Source of the DNA: CAYSLC01 sp964431545
Lineage (GTDB): Bacteria > Desulfobacterota > Desulfobacteria > Desulfobacterales > JAABSP01
DNA length: 26,404 nt
Direction of reading: 5' to 3'
Assembly: GCA_964431545.1 (NCBI GenBank)
Contig: CAYSLC010000055.1
Coordinates: 1 to 26,404 of the forward strand
The notes beneath the pieces were generated by a model. The model was not told the DNA's origin. It saw only the letters and a list, made by a program, of their open reading frames with translations, and ran no database searches. The translations under genes were made by a program, and so were the position numbers. Shown here piece by piece: positions 1 to 9,352 of this stretch (positions are counted from its first letter, which is position 1; each line of letters begins with the position of its first letter).

Positions 1-2
1 AG

Positions 3-1307
3 ATCTGCGACCGGGAAAATCTGGAGATCCTGCTCCGGATGCTGCGCCGCTCCCGCCAACCCGCCTTCACCCCTTTGCCGCCGAACCGGCTGATCCTGTT
101 TCTGGCGGCCTTTCAGGGCGTGGTCCGGCCCGGGGAATCGATGGAAGATCTCCAGGACCGGCTGGAGTCCCTCTTCGGCTATCCGGCCCCAGCCGCCGCC
201 TGGGAGGAAACCATTCTTCCGGCGCGTCTGGACCCATACTATCCGGCCTGGCTCGACAGCCTGATGGCCGGCAGCGGCCTCGTCTGGTTCGGATGCGGAA
301 AACAGCGGCTCTCTTTCTCATTCCAGGAAGATTTGGAGCTGTTTCAGGAGTCGGCTGCGGAAAACAAGGACGACCCGCCGCCTTTCGATACCGCGATGCA
401 GCTTCTGCCGAACCCGAACGGTCGGTTCGGTTTTTTCGACATCGCCCGCCATGCCGGCCTCGCCTCCGCGAACCTGACCGGAACGCTGTGGGACCTCGCG
501 TGGCAGGGCGCCCTGACCAATGACGCCTTCGAGGTGGTCCGGAAGGGCATTCAGACCAAGTTCGCGCCCTTCGAGGCCCGGCCGTCGAAACGACCCGCCA
601 GGACCGGCGGGCGCGGCCGGTTCAACCGCTGGAAAACGGCCAACCCCATGGCCGGCCACTGGTCCGCACTGCCACGCCCGTCTGAACCGGAAGACCCCAT
701 TTCCGGCCAGGAGACCGACAAGGACCGGGTCCGTCAGCTCCTCCGACGCTACGGCGTCCTTTTCCGGGAACTCACGGCCCGGGAACTCCCCGCTCTTTCC
801 TGGGGCCGCCTCTTCCGGACCCTCCGGCTCATGGAACTCTCCGGCGAAATCCTCTCCGGCCGGTTCTTCGAAGGACTTCCGGGCATCCAGTTCATCTCCC
901 ACGAGGCGTTCCGGATTCTCAACGCCCCCCTGACCGACGACGCCGTCTACTGGATGACCGCCGCCGACCCGGCGTCGCTGTGCGGCATCAAGGTCGACGG
1001 TCTTGAGACCCCGTTGCCGCCGCGATTGGCGACGACCCATCTGGTTTTCCACGGGTCGCGGCCCGTGCTCACCGCAAAGCGGAGCGTCAGGGAACTGGAC
1101 ATCTTCGTGCCGCCGGATCATCCCCATTTGGAAGGATATCTGGGGTTCTGCAAGGCGCTGTTGAACCGGCGGTTCAACCCCGTGCGGCGGATTCTGGTGG
1201 AGACCATCAACGGAGAAAAGGCGGAGGAAAGTCCTTATGCAGATGTATTGAAATCGTTCGGGTTTTCCATCGAATTTGGCGGTTTGGAGATGCGCAGGCG
1301 GGTTTGA
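3..1307 (+). CDS. Lhr-type DEAD/H-box helicase, C-terminal part (5' end outside window)
   Basis: The reading frame is open from the first bases of the window (ATC at 3), so the ATG at 39 is internal and the gene starts upstream. About 434 residues are visible. They match the C-terminal region that follows the helicase core in Lhr-family ATP-dependent helicases. Early on is a segment of the type PLPPNRLILFLAAFQG. A winged-helix stretch follows around residues 135-180 (LWDLAWQGALTND). Around residues 245-305 is a second module containing LLRRYGVLFRELTARE and FEGLPGIQF, the usual ending of bacterial Lhr proteins. Family knowledge: Lhr enzymes are 3'-5' helicases of about 1400-1550 residues involved in DNA repair. 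The ATPase motifs would lie outside this window, so activity cannot be judged. The stop is TGA at 1305, followed by a likely terminator. The family call is firm; the exact subfamily is less so. Confidence 0.82.
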   Translation: MCDRENLEILLRMLRRSRQPAFTPLPPNRLILFLAAFQGVVRPGESMEDLQDRLESLFGYPAPAAAWEETILPARLDPYYPAWLDSLMAGSGLVWFGCGKQRLSFSFQEDLELFQESAAENKDDPPPFDTAMQLLPNPNGRFGFFDIARHAGLASANLTGTLWDLAWQGALTNDAFEVVRKGIQTKFAPFEARPSKRPARTGGRGRFNRWKTANPMAGHWSALPRPSEPEDPISGQETDKDRVRQLLRRYGVLFRELTARELPALSWGRLFRTLRLMELSGEILSGRFFEGLPGIQFISHEAFRILNAPLTDDAVYWMTAADPASLCGIKVDGLETPLPPRLATTHLVFHGSRPVLTAKRSVRELDIFVPPDHPHLEGYLGFCKALLNRRFNPVRRILVETINGEKAEESPYADVLKSFGFSIEFGGLEMRRRV

Positions 1308-1369
1308 CGAATGATGCATGAACCGCTTGTAAGGATCTTGCAATTGTAGTAAGACAACGATATGGTTTC

Positions 1370-1392
1370 AAAGCGTCTTACGCTTTTTCTTC
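1370..1392 (+). terminator. Rho-independent terminator after the Lhr-like gene
   Basis: AAAGCG at 1370-1375 pairs with CGCTTT at 1381-1386 across a 5-base loop (TCTTA). A T-rich tract (TTCTTCGCTTTT) follows. A longer, weaker pairing, GTAAGAC at 1349-1355 with GTCTTAC at 1375-1381, competes with it. The site lies 63 bases after the helicase stop and inside the upstream extension of the next reading frame, which argues against that extension being translated. Confidence 0.5.
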
Positions 1393-1454
1393 GCTTTTAT
1401 AGAGCTTCATCGTCAATCTTCGCAACCCAAGCAAAAAGGGGATGGATCGGTACA

Positions 1455-3836
1455 ATGGAAAAATATTCCACCCGATGCCTTTTGACGGTCGCCGTGATTG
1501 TGTGCCAATTGTGGTTATTTCCGATGCCGCCGAACGCCCTTGCCGCCGCCTCCGAACCGGAAGGACATCCGGAGGAACGGGTGCCGGTGTCCGACAGCGC
1601 CGCGGCGGCGTCTGTTCGGTCGGGGAACGACGCGTTGTCCAGAGGCGCTTTCAGAGAAGCGGTTTCGCATTGTGAAAGCGCCTTGGAAACCGCGCGGGAA
1701 AATCCCGTCCGCATGAAGGCGCTGTTGTGCCTGTCGGAGGCCAATAAAAGTCTCGGCCGCTACGGCCAGGCTGCCGGTGCCGCCGAGGCGGGGTTGGCAG
1801 CGGCCCGGAAAATCGATGAACCGTTTTGGATCGCGACCATGGCGAATCAACTGGGGACGTTGTATCGACTCCTCGGGGATTTTGAGGCGGCGAATGGGGT
1901 CTTGACCGAAGGGATCGAAATCGCCGTTGAACTGGAAAATCCGGTTCTGTACGCCACCGTCCTCAACAACCAGGGGAACCTCTCTGTTGCGAAGGAAGCC
2001 TACCAGGACGCATTGTATGCCTATGAGGAAAGCATCGGCATCCTGATGGAGCAGAAGGGGCGTCATGCAAAGCGGATTCGCACGAAAATCCGAATCAACG
2101 GGGCGCGCCTCAGCCTTCGGCAACCAACCGACAGCGACCTGAGCCGCTGGATCGATCCGGCGATGGCGGATCTTAGAGACGCCGAGGATACCTACGCCAC
2201 GGCTCAGATGCTGATCAACATCGGGCAGATTCTCATAGAGAAGGTCCGCAAGGATACGGATTTGAGGGAGAAAGATCGGTTCGCTTTCGCCGCGACGGCA
2301 AGAACCGCGCTGATGCGGGCGCAACGCATCGCGGAACGGATTCAACACCCGGTCCTCATTTCATTTTCATTCGGGTATCAGGGGCAGTTGTATGAGATGG
2401 CGGACAGACCGGAAGATGCCTTGCGCCTGACCCGGCAGGCGGTGTTCCATGCACAGGAAGCCAATGAACCGAAATCGCTCTACCTGTGGCAGTGGCAGAC
2501 GGGACGGTTGTTGAGAAGACAGGGGGATATGGACGGCGCCATCGATGCGTACCGGCGCGCCGCCTATTCGATTCAAACCATCAAGGATGACCTGTCGGCG
2601 GAGTGCAGCAGCGGATATCATATCTCTTACCGGGAGACGGTGGGCCCCGTCTTTCTCGAACTGGCCGATTTGCTCCTGAAACGGAGTCGGGACGGCAACA
2701 GACCCGATCAATCCGAAAAGGATCTACTCGAGGCGCGATCCGCCATCGAAGAGCTGAAAATCGTGGAGCTTCAGGATTATTTCGAGGATGAATGCGTCGC
2801 GCGCTATACCGAAGATACCATGCCCTTGCGGCAGATCGACCTGAGCCATGTGATCGCCATATACCCGGTGATTCTTCCCGAACGGACCGAATTGATCGTG
2901 AGTACGCCGGACGGTGTAAGGCAGTTCACCGTTCCGATCTCGGCCACATCCCTTTCCCAAAAAATCCTGACGTTCCGCCAACACCTTGAGCAGCCGGGGG
3001 CCGACGATTTCATGGAAGAGGCCCGATTGTTGTACCGGATGCTGATGGCGCCGGTCGAGACCGATGCCGCCCTGTCGGCAATGGACATCGATACCCTCAT
3101 CTTTATTCCCGATGGCCCCCTCCGGACCATTCCCATGGCCGCTTTGCATGACGGCCGGCAATTTCTCGTCCAAAAATACGCCATCGCAACGACGCCCGGG
3201 TTGACCCTGACCACGTCATCCCGCGTCCGGCGGGAAGGGATGAAACTGCTGGTGAGCGCGCTGACGGAATCGGTTTTGGGGTATGCGCCGCTGCCGTATG
3301 TGGCATCCGAGCTGGATTCGTTACAGGCATTGTACCCATGCGATATCCTGAAAGACGAAACTTTCACGATCCCCAGCTTCGACAAAACGCTCCGGGAAAG
3401 CAATTACCCGGTGGTCCATATCGCGTCCCATGGCCAGTTCAACAGAGACCACCGCAACACCTTTCTGCTGGCCTACAACCAGAAAATTACCATGGACGAC
3501 CTTGAACATCTCATGGGATACAGCCGGTTCAGGAGAGAGCCGGTACAACTGTTGACGTTGAGCGCCTGCCAGACGGCGCTGGGCGACGATCAGGCCGCGC
3601 TGGGGCTGGCGGGGGTGGCCATAAAGGCGGGGGTCCGAAGCGCGCTGGCCACCCTCTGGTTTGTCAACGACGAGGCGACCTCGGAACTCATCTCCGGGTT
3701 TTATAAATCCTTAAAGGATGAAACCGTCACCAAAGCCCAGGCGTTGCAGTCCGCACAGCGGGCATTGATCAGCAGCGATCAATTTCATCATCCGGCCTAC
3801 TGGGCGCCGTTTCTTCTCATCGGCAACTGGCGCTGA
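1455..3836 (+). CDS. exported TPR-repeat protein with C-terminal CHAT (caspase-like) protease domain
   Basis: The product is 793 residues from the chosen ATG at 1455. An in-frame ATG at 1362 also exists, but the 1455 start gives a clean Sec signal peptide (short basic start, hydrophobic core, cleavage near ALA-A at about 30), and a terminator hairpin occupies the upstream extension. Residues about 60-400 are alpha-helical TPR-like repeats (for example LSRGAFREAVSHCESALE and GDMDGAIDAYRRA). Residues about 530-793 are a CHAT domain with the catalytic histidine in HIASHG (His659) and cysteine in SACQTALGDD (Cys705). It ends in the typical HPAYWAPFLLIGNW. Family knowledge: CHAT proteases are clan CD cysteine peptidases, and TPR-CHAT proteins bind or cleave partner proteins. 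The gene converges on tpsB with 15 bases between stop codons. CHAT-TPR genes beside TPS genes recur in cyanobacteria and similar bacteria, so a role with the secreted TpsA is plausible (inference). Both catalytic residues are present. Confidence 0.88.
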   Translation: MEKYSTRCLLTVAVIVCQLWLFPMPPNALAAASEPEGHPEERVPVSDSAAAASVRSGNDALSRGAFREAVSHCESALETARENPVRMKALLCLSEANKSLGRYGQAAGAAEAGLAAARKIDEPFWIATMANQLGTLYRLLGDFEAANGVLTEGIEIAVELENPVLYATVLNNQGNLSVAKEAYQDALYAYEESIGILMEQKGRHAKRIRTKIRINGARLSLRQPTDSDLSRWIDPAMADLRDAEDTYATAQMLINIGQILIEKVRKDTDLREKDRFAFAATARTALMRAQRIAERIQHPVLISFSFGYQGQLYEMADRPEDALRLTRQAVFHAQEANEPKSLYLWQWQTGRLLRRQGDMDGAIDAYRRAAYSIQTIKDDLSAECSSGYHISYRETVGPVFLELADLLLKRSRDGNRPDQSEKDLLEARSAIEELKIVELQDYFEDECVARYTEDTMPLRQIDLSHVIAIYPVILPERTELIVSTPDGVRQFTVPISATSLSQKILTFRQHLEQPGADDFMEEARLLYRMLMAPVETDAALSAMDIDTLIFIPDGPLRTIPMAALHDGRQFLVQKYAIATTPGLTLTTSSRVRREGMKLLVSALTESVLGYAPLPYVASELDSLQALYPCDILKDETFTIPSFDKTLRESNYPVVHIASHGQFNRDHRNTFLLAYNQKITMDDLEHLMGYSRFRREPVQLLTLSACQTALGDDQAALGLAGVAIKAGVRSALATLWFVNDEATSELISGFYKSLKDETVTKAQALQSAQRALISSDQFHHPAYWAPFLLIGNWR

Positions 3837-3851
3837 AAGGGCGCCGGCCCG

Positions 3852-5648
3852 TTAAAAAAAGCGCCAGTCGACCAGAAAATGAAACCCGTCGTCCTGCAAG
3901 TCATTATCCGGGGTGTCGATGTTCCGGAATGCGTACCCCCAATAGAGATTGGCCTGGAGATTGGGGCCGGGGTCCCACCGGATACCGATTCCGGCGCTGG
4001 AGAGGGATCTGGGGCCCTGCGTGTCCCGGTCGCTTTCCCACGACCACCCCCAATCGGTAAAGGGCGCCACATAAACCGTCCCGTCCGAGGGGCTTTGGCT
4101 GATGTTGGGAACGGAGAGCTGAAATACCGGGATCCGCCACTCCAGCGACAGGACGACGCCGTTGTCCCGGACAAACTGGTTTTCGCGGTATCCCCGCACG
4201 CTCGTTGCCCCGCCGACGGAAAATTTTTCCAGGGAGAGGAGCGGATCCTTGGAGAGCTGGACGTCGGTTTTGAAAATGAGATGGCTCCGGCGCAATTTCT
4301 CGATCCGCTTCGCCCACTGGAATTGTCCGAGCCATGAAACAAAACGGCCATCGGGTCGCTGATCATTCCGGGTGGCCCCGAACGCGTCGATCCCGATGCT
4401 GAACATGGACCGCGCGGCGACAATTTGATCGGACCCCCCATCGATCCACTCCTGGACCAACCGGAGGACGGACACATCGCTTTCGCCCCTGTCCGCCCCG
4501 GCGGAAAAAGAAAAGGGGCGGCCGGAGAGAAACGTCTCGCTGTGACGGCGTTCCGCCACTACCGAAACCGCGAATTCCCTCTCGGCCGTTTTGTAGAGCG
4601 GATGGCGGAGTTCAAGGCCGAACGTATCCGAGGCGCCCTCGATGTCGATTTCATCCAGCGGCGCTTCCACCACGACGGCATCGTTTTTTTCGTAATACAC
4701 CTTCAACCGGGTATCGTAACGGGTGATCGGGACTTCGTACAAGGCTGAAAAATCGTCCAACCCTTCCGTCAGGCCGTATTCCAGGCGCAACCGGTCCCCC
4801 CATCCCGTCAGGTTCCGGTGGGCCGCGTATCCCATGAGGTGCTCGGCGCCCACGCTGGGCGGCTGGTCGTTTCCCAACCGCACCCCGAGAACATACGGAC
4901 GCGCTTCTTCCACCTCTACGTTGAGCAGACTTTCTCCCGGCGCCAATCCGGGAACGAGCCGGACGGTGATTTTCTCGATGAGCGGGTCTCTGTCCATCAG
5001 CTGGACGGTTTTCTGAAGTCGGAAAATGTTCACCGGGGGCGCCGCGGCCCGCTCCAGACGGCTTTGGATATACCGCTTCCGGAGTTTTTGAAGGCCGGTG
5101 ATATTCATCCCGGAAATCGTTCCCTCTATGATGCGATACGTGACGACGCCGTTTGTGACGGTCTGGTCGGGAAGGACCGCGCCGGAATTGATATACCCCG
5201 CGTCCACATAGAGCATCGTCAGCCGGTGCCGGAGTCTTTCGAGGTCCTCGAAAGACGCCTGCCGGCCTCTATACGGCGATGAAAGTTCCGATAATTGCTC
5301 GTCGGAAAATAGGGTGCTTCCCACGATCTTGATTTCCCGGATCCGCACCGTGGAGGCGGTCGGAAGCGAATCCTTTTTTTCCGGAGGCGGAGGCGGCGGC
5401 AGCGGCATGTCGAGAAGGGGGGAGGACTCCGGGGCGGCAAACGGCGATACTTTCTCTTGGAAATCCGGCAGATCGAGGATGTGGCGCCCCCGGTCGGCGG
5501 GTCCTCTCCCGGCCCCGGGTTCGCCCGGTCGGCCCGGCTGTGCCCAGACGGCAATGGGGAGAATCAACAACAAGACATGAAGGAAAACGGCCGTTGCGAT
5601 CGGTCTTTTCGGTTTGGGTCGAGGCGGCATTCGCATATTCAATACCAT
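3852..5648 (-). CDS. TpsB outer-membrane translocator (ShlB/FhaC/HecB family)
   Basis: This is the transporter half of a two-partner (type Vb) secretion system; it forms the outer-membrane barrel that exports TpsA. From the chosen ATG it is 598 residues: a basic N-terminus and signal peptide (residues 1-37, ending AVWA), then a proline-rich linker with eight prolines near residue 85. Two POTRA domains follow at about 101-178 and 180-248, and a 16-strand-type beta-barrel at 250-598. The conserved VRGY motif that contacts the POTRA/lid region is at 484-487. The protein ends in WRFF, a C-terminal Phe as expected for BamA-dependent barrel insertion. Start choice: the frame is open to an ATG at 5687 inside tpsA, but the ATG at 5648 lies one base after the tpsA TGA (TGAAATG), ideal for translational coupling. 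ATGs at 5636 and 5630 are alternatives. No strong Shine-Dalgarno is seen, which fits coupling. Length and architecture are normal for the family. Confidence 0.93.
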   Translation of the reverse strand: MVLNMRMPPRPKPKRPIATAVFLHVLLLILPIAVWAQPGRPGEPGAGRGPADRGRHILDLPDFQEKVSPFAAPESSPLLDMPLPPPPPPEKKDSLPTASTVRIREIKIVGSTLFSDEQLSELSSPYRGRQASFEDLERLRHRLTMLYVDAGYINSGAVLPDQTVTNGVVTYRIIEGTISGMNITGLQKLRKRYIQSRLERAAAPPVNIFRLQKTVQLMDRDPLIEKITVRLVPGLAPGESLLNVEVEEARPYVLGVRLGNDQPPSVGAEHLMGYAAHRNLTGWGDRLRLEYGLTEGLDDFSALYEVPITRYDTRLKVYYEKNDAVVVEAPLDEIDIEGASDTFGLELRHPLYKTAEREFAVSVVAERRHSETFLSGRPFSFSAGADRGESDVSVLRLVQEWIDGGSDQIVAARSMFSIGIDAFGATRNDQRPDGRFVSWLGQFQWAKRIEKLRRSHLIFKTDVQLSKDPLLSLEKFSVGGATSVRGYRENQFVRDNGVVLSLEWRIPVFQLSVPNISQSPSDGTVYVAPFTDWGWSWESDRDTQGPRSLSSAGIGIRWDPGPNLQANLYWGYAFRNIDTPDNDLQDDGFHFLVDWRFF

Positions 5649-5649
5649 T

Positions 5650-8600
5650 TCATCGGGGCCGATTCGGAGAATCGTTCGGTGGGACATTTGTGGACATATA
5701 TCCCCCCGGCGTTTCGATCGTGCCCCCCTTTCCTTCCACGACCAAACTGCTGGAGGTCTCCGCCGTGCGGGTTTCGCACCGGTTTCTCAACATCGGCGCC
5801 ACATCCAGAAAAGACTCCGGCAACACCGTCAGGCCGCCGCTGATGTCGACATCCGGGGCGTCGATCCGGACGTTTCCATCGATGCCCAACTCGGAGGAGG
5901 CTTCCACGACGCTGGCGATATCGGATATCATCTGCTTTGCCGAGATCATGATGTTGCCGCCGTCGCCGCCGTAGGCGTTGGCGATGATCTGGCTGCCTTC
6001 CAGGATGAGGAAATCCGGCCTTGTTATGGATATGTTGCCGCCGTCGCCGAAGCCGCTGCGGACCTCGGCGGTGACGGCGCCGTCGATGATCTGGAACATC
6101 CCGTGGTTGTCGATGTAGATGTTGCCGCCGTCCGCGACCCTGGCTTCGGTGGTGATGGCCGCCGAGCGGATATCGATGTCTTCCCCGGAGGTCACGTCGA
6201 TCATCCCCGCGTCGCCGGTGCTGGAACTCCGGGCGGAGATGGCGGCGCGGCTTTCCATTTCCAGCCGGACCACGTCGATGTGGACGGTCCCCCCCGTTCC
6301 CGCGCCATCGCTCTGGGTGCTGACGGCGGCATCCTCCGACATCGTCATCGATGGGGCGTCCAGGCGGATGTCGCCGCCGTCGCCGCCGTCGGAGGCCCAT
6401 GCGTAAACGCCGCTTTCGGTGATGCCCGTAACGTTCGGCCTTCCGGAACCGCTCATGGCGATTGTTTCTTCCGCTGAAATCGTGATGCCGCCGCCGTGTC
6501 CCGCGCTGTCCGATCCCGCCGAAACGGCCCCGCCGGTGCGAAGCTCGAGGCGGCCGACATCGATGGAGATGTTTCCGGCCCGGCCGTCGGGGAGGGTGTT
6601 GCCGTCCCAGGTTTCGTCGCCCAGGGTGTTGGCGTAGATCAACCCGGAGTCGAAGACCGCCAGCTCGGGGGCGACGATGGACAGGTTCCCGCCGTCCCCG
6701 CCGCTGTGGGTGGCGGTATAGATCCAACTGTTCTTGAGCCGGACCCCGGCCCCCGATACCCGCACGCTTTGGCTGGCCGTCACCGCGATGTCGCCGGAAT
6801 CCCCGGCCCCGCGGGTGCTGACCGTTACAGTGCCGCCGGAGGTCAGCTCAAGCGTCCCCACGTCCACGGTCACGTCGCCCCCCCGGCCCGGGCCAAAGGT
6901 CTGGCCGTTGACCATGGCGTCCCGTGACACGCTCAGTTCGGGCGCCGTGATCCGCACGGTCCCGCCGTCCCCGGCGCCCTGGGTCTGGGCGTAGATCCCG
7001 TAAAAATCCCCGTAGGGCCCCCTGTCCCCGGTTTCCGACCCGGCGATCCGGATCCGCTCGGAGGCGTTGACGGTCACATCGCCCCCCCGGTCGTCGGCCG
7101 TGCTCAGTTGGCCGGCACTGGAGGAGACATAGCTCCGGTCCATCTCCAGCCGGTCCACCTCGATGAGGATGTCCCCCACGTCCCCGTCCCCGGCGGTCTC
7201 CGAGGAGATCACGCCGTCGTCCACGATCCGAAGGTCGGGGGCGTGGATGGCGATGTCCCCGGCGTCGCCGCTCCTTTCCTGGGCCAGGGCCATGGTGGAC
7301 AGGCCGGCGGCTCCTGAAACGGTCGCGGCGTCCCGGACTTCCACGCGGATGTTCCCGGACCGGCCCGTTCCCTCGGTGGTGGCCGACACCAGGCTGTCCC
7401 CCGACACGGTCAGATCGCCGGCTCCGATGACGATGCCGCCGCCGGGCCCCCCGTCCGGGGCGCCCCGGGTCACGGTGGCGATCTCCGCGCCGCCCGAAAT
7501 GTGCACCGCACCGCCGGATTCGATCCGGATGGCGCCGCCCGGGCCCGTCCCGTCCGAGCCGCTGACCACCCGGGCGCCCTCCCCCAGGGACGCCGACGGG
7601 GCCGAGAGGACGATGTCGCCGGACCCTCCGGAACCGGCCGACAGGGACCGGATGGTGGATGCGGACAGGTCCGCTGTATCGGCGGCGGAAATCCGGATGT
7701 CCCCGCCCCGGCCCTGCCGGGCATCGGTCGTGAGGGTCGAACCGGCGTCGATGGTCAGGGTTCCGGCCGTGATTCCGATGGCCCCGGCGTCCGATTCGCC
7801 GGAGGTATCGAGGCGGGCCCCCTGGGAAACGGTCAGATCATGGGCCGTGATGTCGATGGGGCCGCCGTCGCCGCCCGGTTCGTAGCCCACGCTCCGCAGA
7901 AGGCCGCCGGCCACGGACAGGGTATCGGCGTCGATGGCGATGAGGCCCCCCGCTCCGCCGCCGTAGGCCGAGGCGTCCAGGGCGCTGGCCTCGGTCCCGG
8001 CGCCGGACACGTCCACGGACCCGGCGCGGATCTCGATGGAACCCGAGGCCCCGGTCCCCAGGCCGGCCGACCGGATGGCCCCGCCGGACCGGACCGCCAC
8101 GGACCCGGCCTCGATGCGCACGGACCCGGAATCGCCGGCGGTCTCCGGCGCCGACCCGGTCATCACAAACCCGTCGTCATTGACGGTCATCTCCCCCGAA
8201 ATCCGGACATCGATGTCCCGGCCCGGCCCGTCGCCGGTGACGGCGGTTACGGACGAGCCCGGCCCCGTGACCTCCAGACGGCCGCCCCGGATGACGATCT
8301 CCCCCGAGGTCTGGCCCGGCGCGGTCACCTTCCCGCCCCCCGAGATCCGGACGCCGCCGGCGGGCGCGGTTCCCGGCGGCGAGGGGTCGGCGCCGGCGAG
8401 ATCCACCGTCCCGGCGCCCGTCCCCACGAGATTCACCCGGCCCCCCTGGGCCCCCACCAGGCCGCCGTCGATCTCCACCTCTCCTCCGGCCAGGGTCACG
8501 GTTCGCCCTTCGGCCGGCAGGACGGTCCCCTCCACCGTGAGGCCGGCGGGGTTGTCCCCCAGAAACCCGAAGGCGGCCGGGGGCGCGGCGGTCATTGTGC

Positions 8601-9090
8601 TGCCGCCGGGGCTCCGGGCGCTGAACAGGCTGCCGTCGGACAGGACCAGATGGTCGGCCGTGGCCGCATGGAAGGAGCCGTCCACATCCACCACGGCGTT
8701 GGGGCCGAAAACGATGCCCCATGGGTTGATGAAATAAAAATCCGCGCCGGGAATGGCCGACCGGAGAAGGCCGTCGATCCACGAGCCGGTCCCGCCCGTC
8801 ACGCGGCTGATGATGTGGTCCACTGAGTCCGGCCCCAGGAAGGTGGCGGTTTCACCGGTGTCCACGTTGAATGTCGAAAAGGAATGAAAGAGATTGCCGC
8901 CCGCCTGACGGCCGTATTCGGCCCGGATCCGGTAATCCGGCCCCTGGACCGACCCGGCCGATCCCAGGCTGCCGTCGGTGATGACTTCGGCGCCGGCATG
9001 ATAATTGCTTAAAAAAGGAGAACCGATAATCAGCAGGGATGCCAGAACTGCGCATCCCATCCAGTCGATGAGATGAGACAGGACCTTCAT
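5650..9090 (-). CDS. TpsA: filamentous-haemagglutinin-type secreted beta-helix exoprotein
   Basis: The product is 1146 residues and is the exported partner of the adjacent TpsB. The start is fixed by a perfect AGGAGG at 9095-9100, four bases before the ATG. A signal peptide with an extended N-region covers residues 1-34. The TPS secretion domain occupies about 35-235, with features such as NLFHSFSTFNVDTGETATF and FINPWGIVFGPNAVVDV. The last of these corresponds to the usual NPNG(I/V)xFG motif with Trp replacing Asn. The remainder is glycine- and aspartate-rich right-handed beta-helix with recurrent GGDI, GGNI and SGDI turns. The tail has one cysteine at about 1105, then SSSLVVEGKGG. This closely resembles the C-termini of cyanobacterial-type TpsA proteins (Cys, then a VxGxGG motif). 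Family knowledge: such proteins act as adhesins or cell-surface fibres; the target is unknown here. Codon use is strongly GC-biased, which creates long spurious frames on the other strand. Confidence 0.92.
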   Translation of the reverse strand: MKVLSHLIDWMGCAVLASLLIIGSPFLSNYHAGAEVITDGSLGSAGSVQGPDYRIRAEYGRQAGGNLFHSFSTFNVDTGETATFLGPDSVDHIISRVTGGTGSWIDGLLRSAIPGADFYFINPWGIVFGPNAVVDVDGSFHAATADHLVLSDGSLFSARSPGGSTMTAAPPAAFGFLGDNPAGLTVEGTVLPAEGRTVTLAGGEVEIDGGLVGAQGGRVNLVGTGAGTVDLAGADPSPPGTAPAGGVRISGGGKVTAPGQTSGEIVIRGGRLEVTGPGSSVTAVTGDGPGRDIDVRISGEMTVNDDGFVMTGSAPETAGDSGSVRIEAGSVAVRSGGAIRSAGLGTGASGSIEIRAGSVDVSGAGTEASALDASAYGGGAGGLIAIDADTLSVAGGLLRSVGYEPGGDGGPIDITAHDLTVSQGARLDTSGESDAGAIGITAGTLTIDAGSTLTTDARQGRGGDIRISAADTADLSASTIRSLSAGSGGSGDIVLSAPSASLGEGARVVSGSDGTGPGGAIRIESGGAVHISGGAEIATVTRGAPDGGPGGGIVIGAGDLTVSGDSLVSATTEGTGRSGNIRVEVRDAATVSGAAGLSTMALAQERSGDAGDIAIHAPDLRIVDDGVISSETAGDGDVGDILIEVDRLEMDRSYVSSSAGQLSTADDRGGDVTVNASERIRIAGSETGDRGPYGDFYGIYAQTQGAGDGGTVRITAPELSVSRDAMVNGQTFGPGRGGDVTVDVGTLELTSGGTVTVSTRGAGDSGDIAVTASQSVRVSGAGVRLKNSWIYTATHSGGDGGNLSIVAPELAVFDSGLIYANTLGDETWDGNTLPDGRAGNISIDVGRLELRTGGAVSAGSDSAGHGGGITISAEETIAMSGSGRPNVTGITESGVYAWASDGGDGGDIRLDAPSMTMSEDAAVSTQSDGAGTGGTVHIDVVRLEMESRAAISARSSSTGDAGMIDVTSGEDIDIRSAAITTEARVADGGNIYIDNHGMFQIIDGAVTAEVRSGFGDGGNISITRPDFLILEGSQIIANAYGGDGGNIMISAKQMISDIASVVEASSELGIDGNVRIDAPDVDISGGLTVLPESFLDVAPMLRNRCETRTAETSSSLVVEGKGGTIETPGGYMSTNVPPNDSPNRPR

Positions 9091-9201
9091 GCAACCTCCT
9101 CATGGCCAATCATATCCGGGTTCAGGCAGCCTGAAAACGGGCGGGCTCTTTCCAATGTTCATACCCCACGATGAGGATAAAATCAATTACTTGACGAAAC
9201 A

Positions 9202-9231
9202 TTGATAAAAAATGGTTGAAAAGTATTTCAA
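9202..9231 (-). promoter_or_regulatory. candidate sigma-70-type promoter for tpsA-tpsB
   Basis: Reading the minus strand, TTGAAA (9231-9226) is followed 18 bases later by TATCAA (9207-9202). That is a 5/6 and 4/6 match to the -35 and -10 consensus, about 110 bases upstream of the tpsA start. The surrounding DNA is AT-rich. Support is only motif similarity. Confidence 0.28.
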
Positions 9232-9252
9232 ACCCTTTTAAGAATCTATCTA

Positions 9253-9352
9253 CTCGATGATCAAGTTTTTTGAATTGCCTACAACATATAGTGTTTTTAA
9301 GAATAAATAATAGCTACATATGGTGGTAAAATTTAAAAACTTGATCATCGAG
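9253..9352. mobile_element. MITE-like non-autonomous element with 18-bp TIRs and TATCTA target duplication
   Basis: The left end CTCGATGATCAAGTTTTT (9253-9270) and right end AAAAACTTGATCATCGAG (9335-9352) are perfect inverted repeats. TATCTA stands directly outside both ends (9247-9252 and 9353-9358), the pattern of a target-site duplication. The element is 100 bp including ends, with an AT-rich interior of 64 bases and no coding capacity. It must rely on a transposase encoded elsewhere. As a folded RNA it would form a long hairpin, so it could also affect transcription in this divergent region. I do not recognise the transposase family from these ends. The symmetry is seen directly; mobility is inference. 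Confidence 0.62.

Noticed and set aside
318..1343. Minus-strand open frame of 341 codons opposite the Lhr-like gene
   Set aside because: The plus strand carries recognisable Lhr C-terminal motifs; the antisense product is low-complexity.
1362..1454. Longer N-terminus for the CHAT protein starting at 1362
   Set aside because: It would bury the signal peptide behind 31 residues and translate through a terminator-like hairpin; the start at 1455 is better.
3834..3860. GGGC-GCCG-GCCC hairpin between the convergent CHAT and tpsB stops as a terminator
   Set aside because: The stem is only four bases. On the plus strand it is followed by A residues, and on the minus strand by only three T; too weak to call.
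7501..8826. Antisense open frame of 441 codons opposite tpsA
   Set aside because: The product is Gly/Arg/Pro-rich without domain features; it is a shadow of the GC-biased beta-helix gene.
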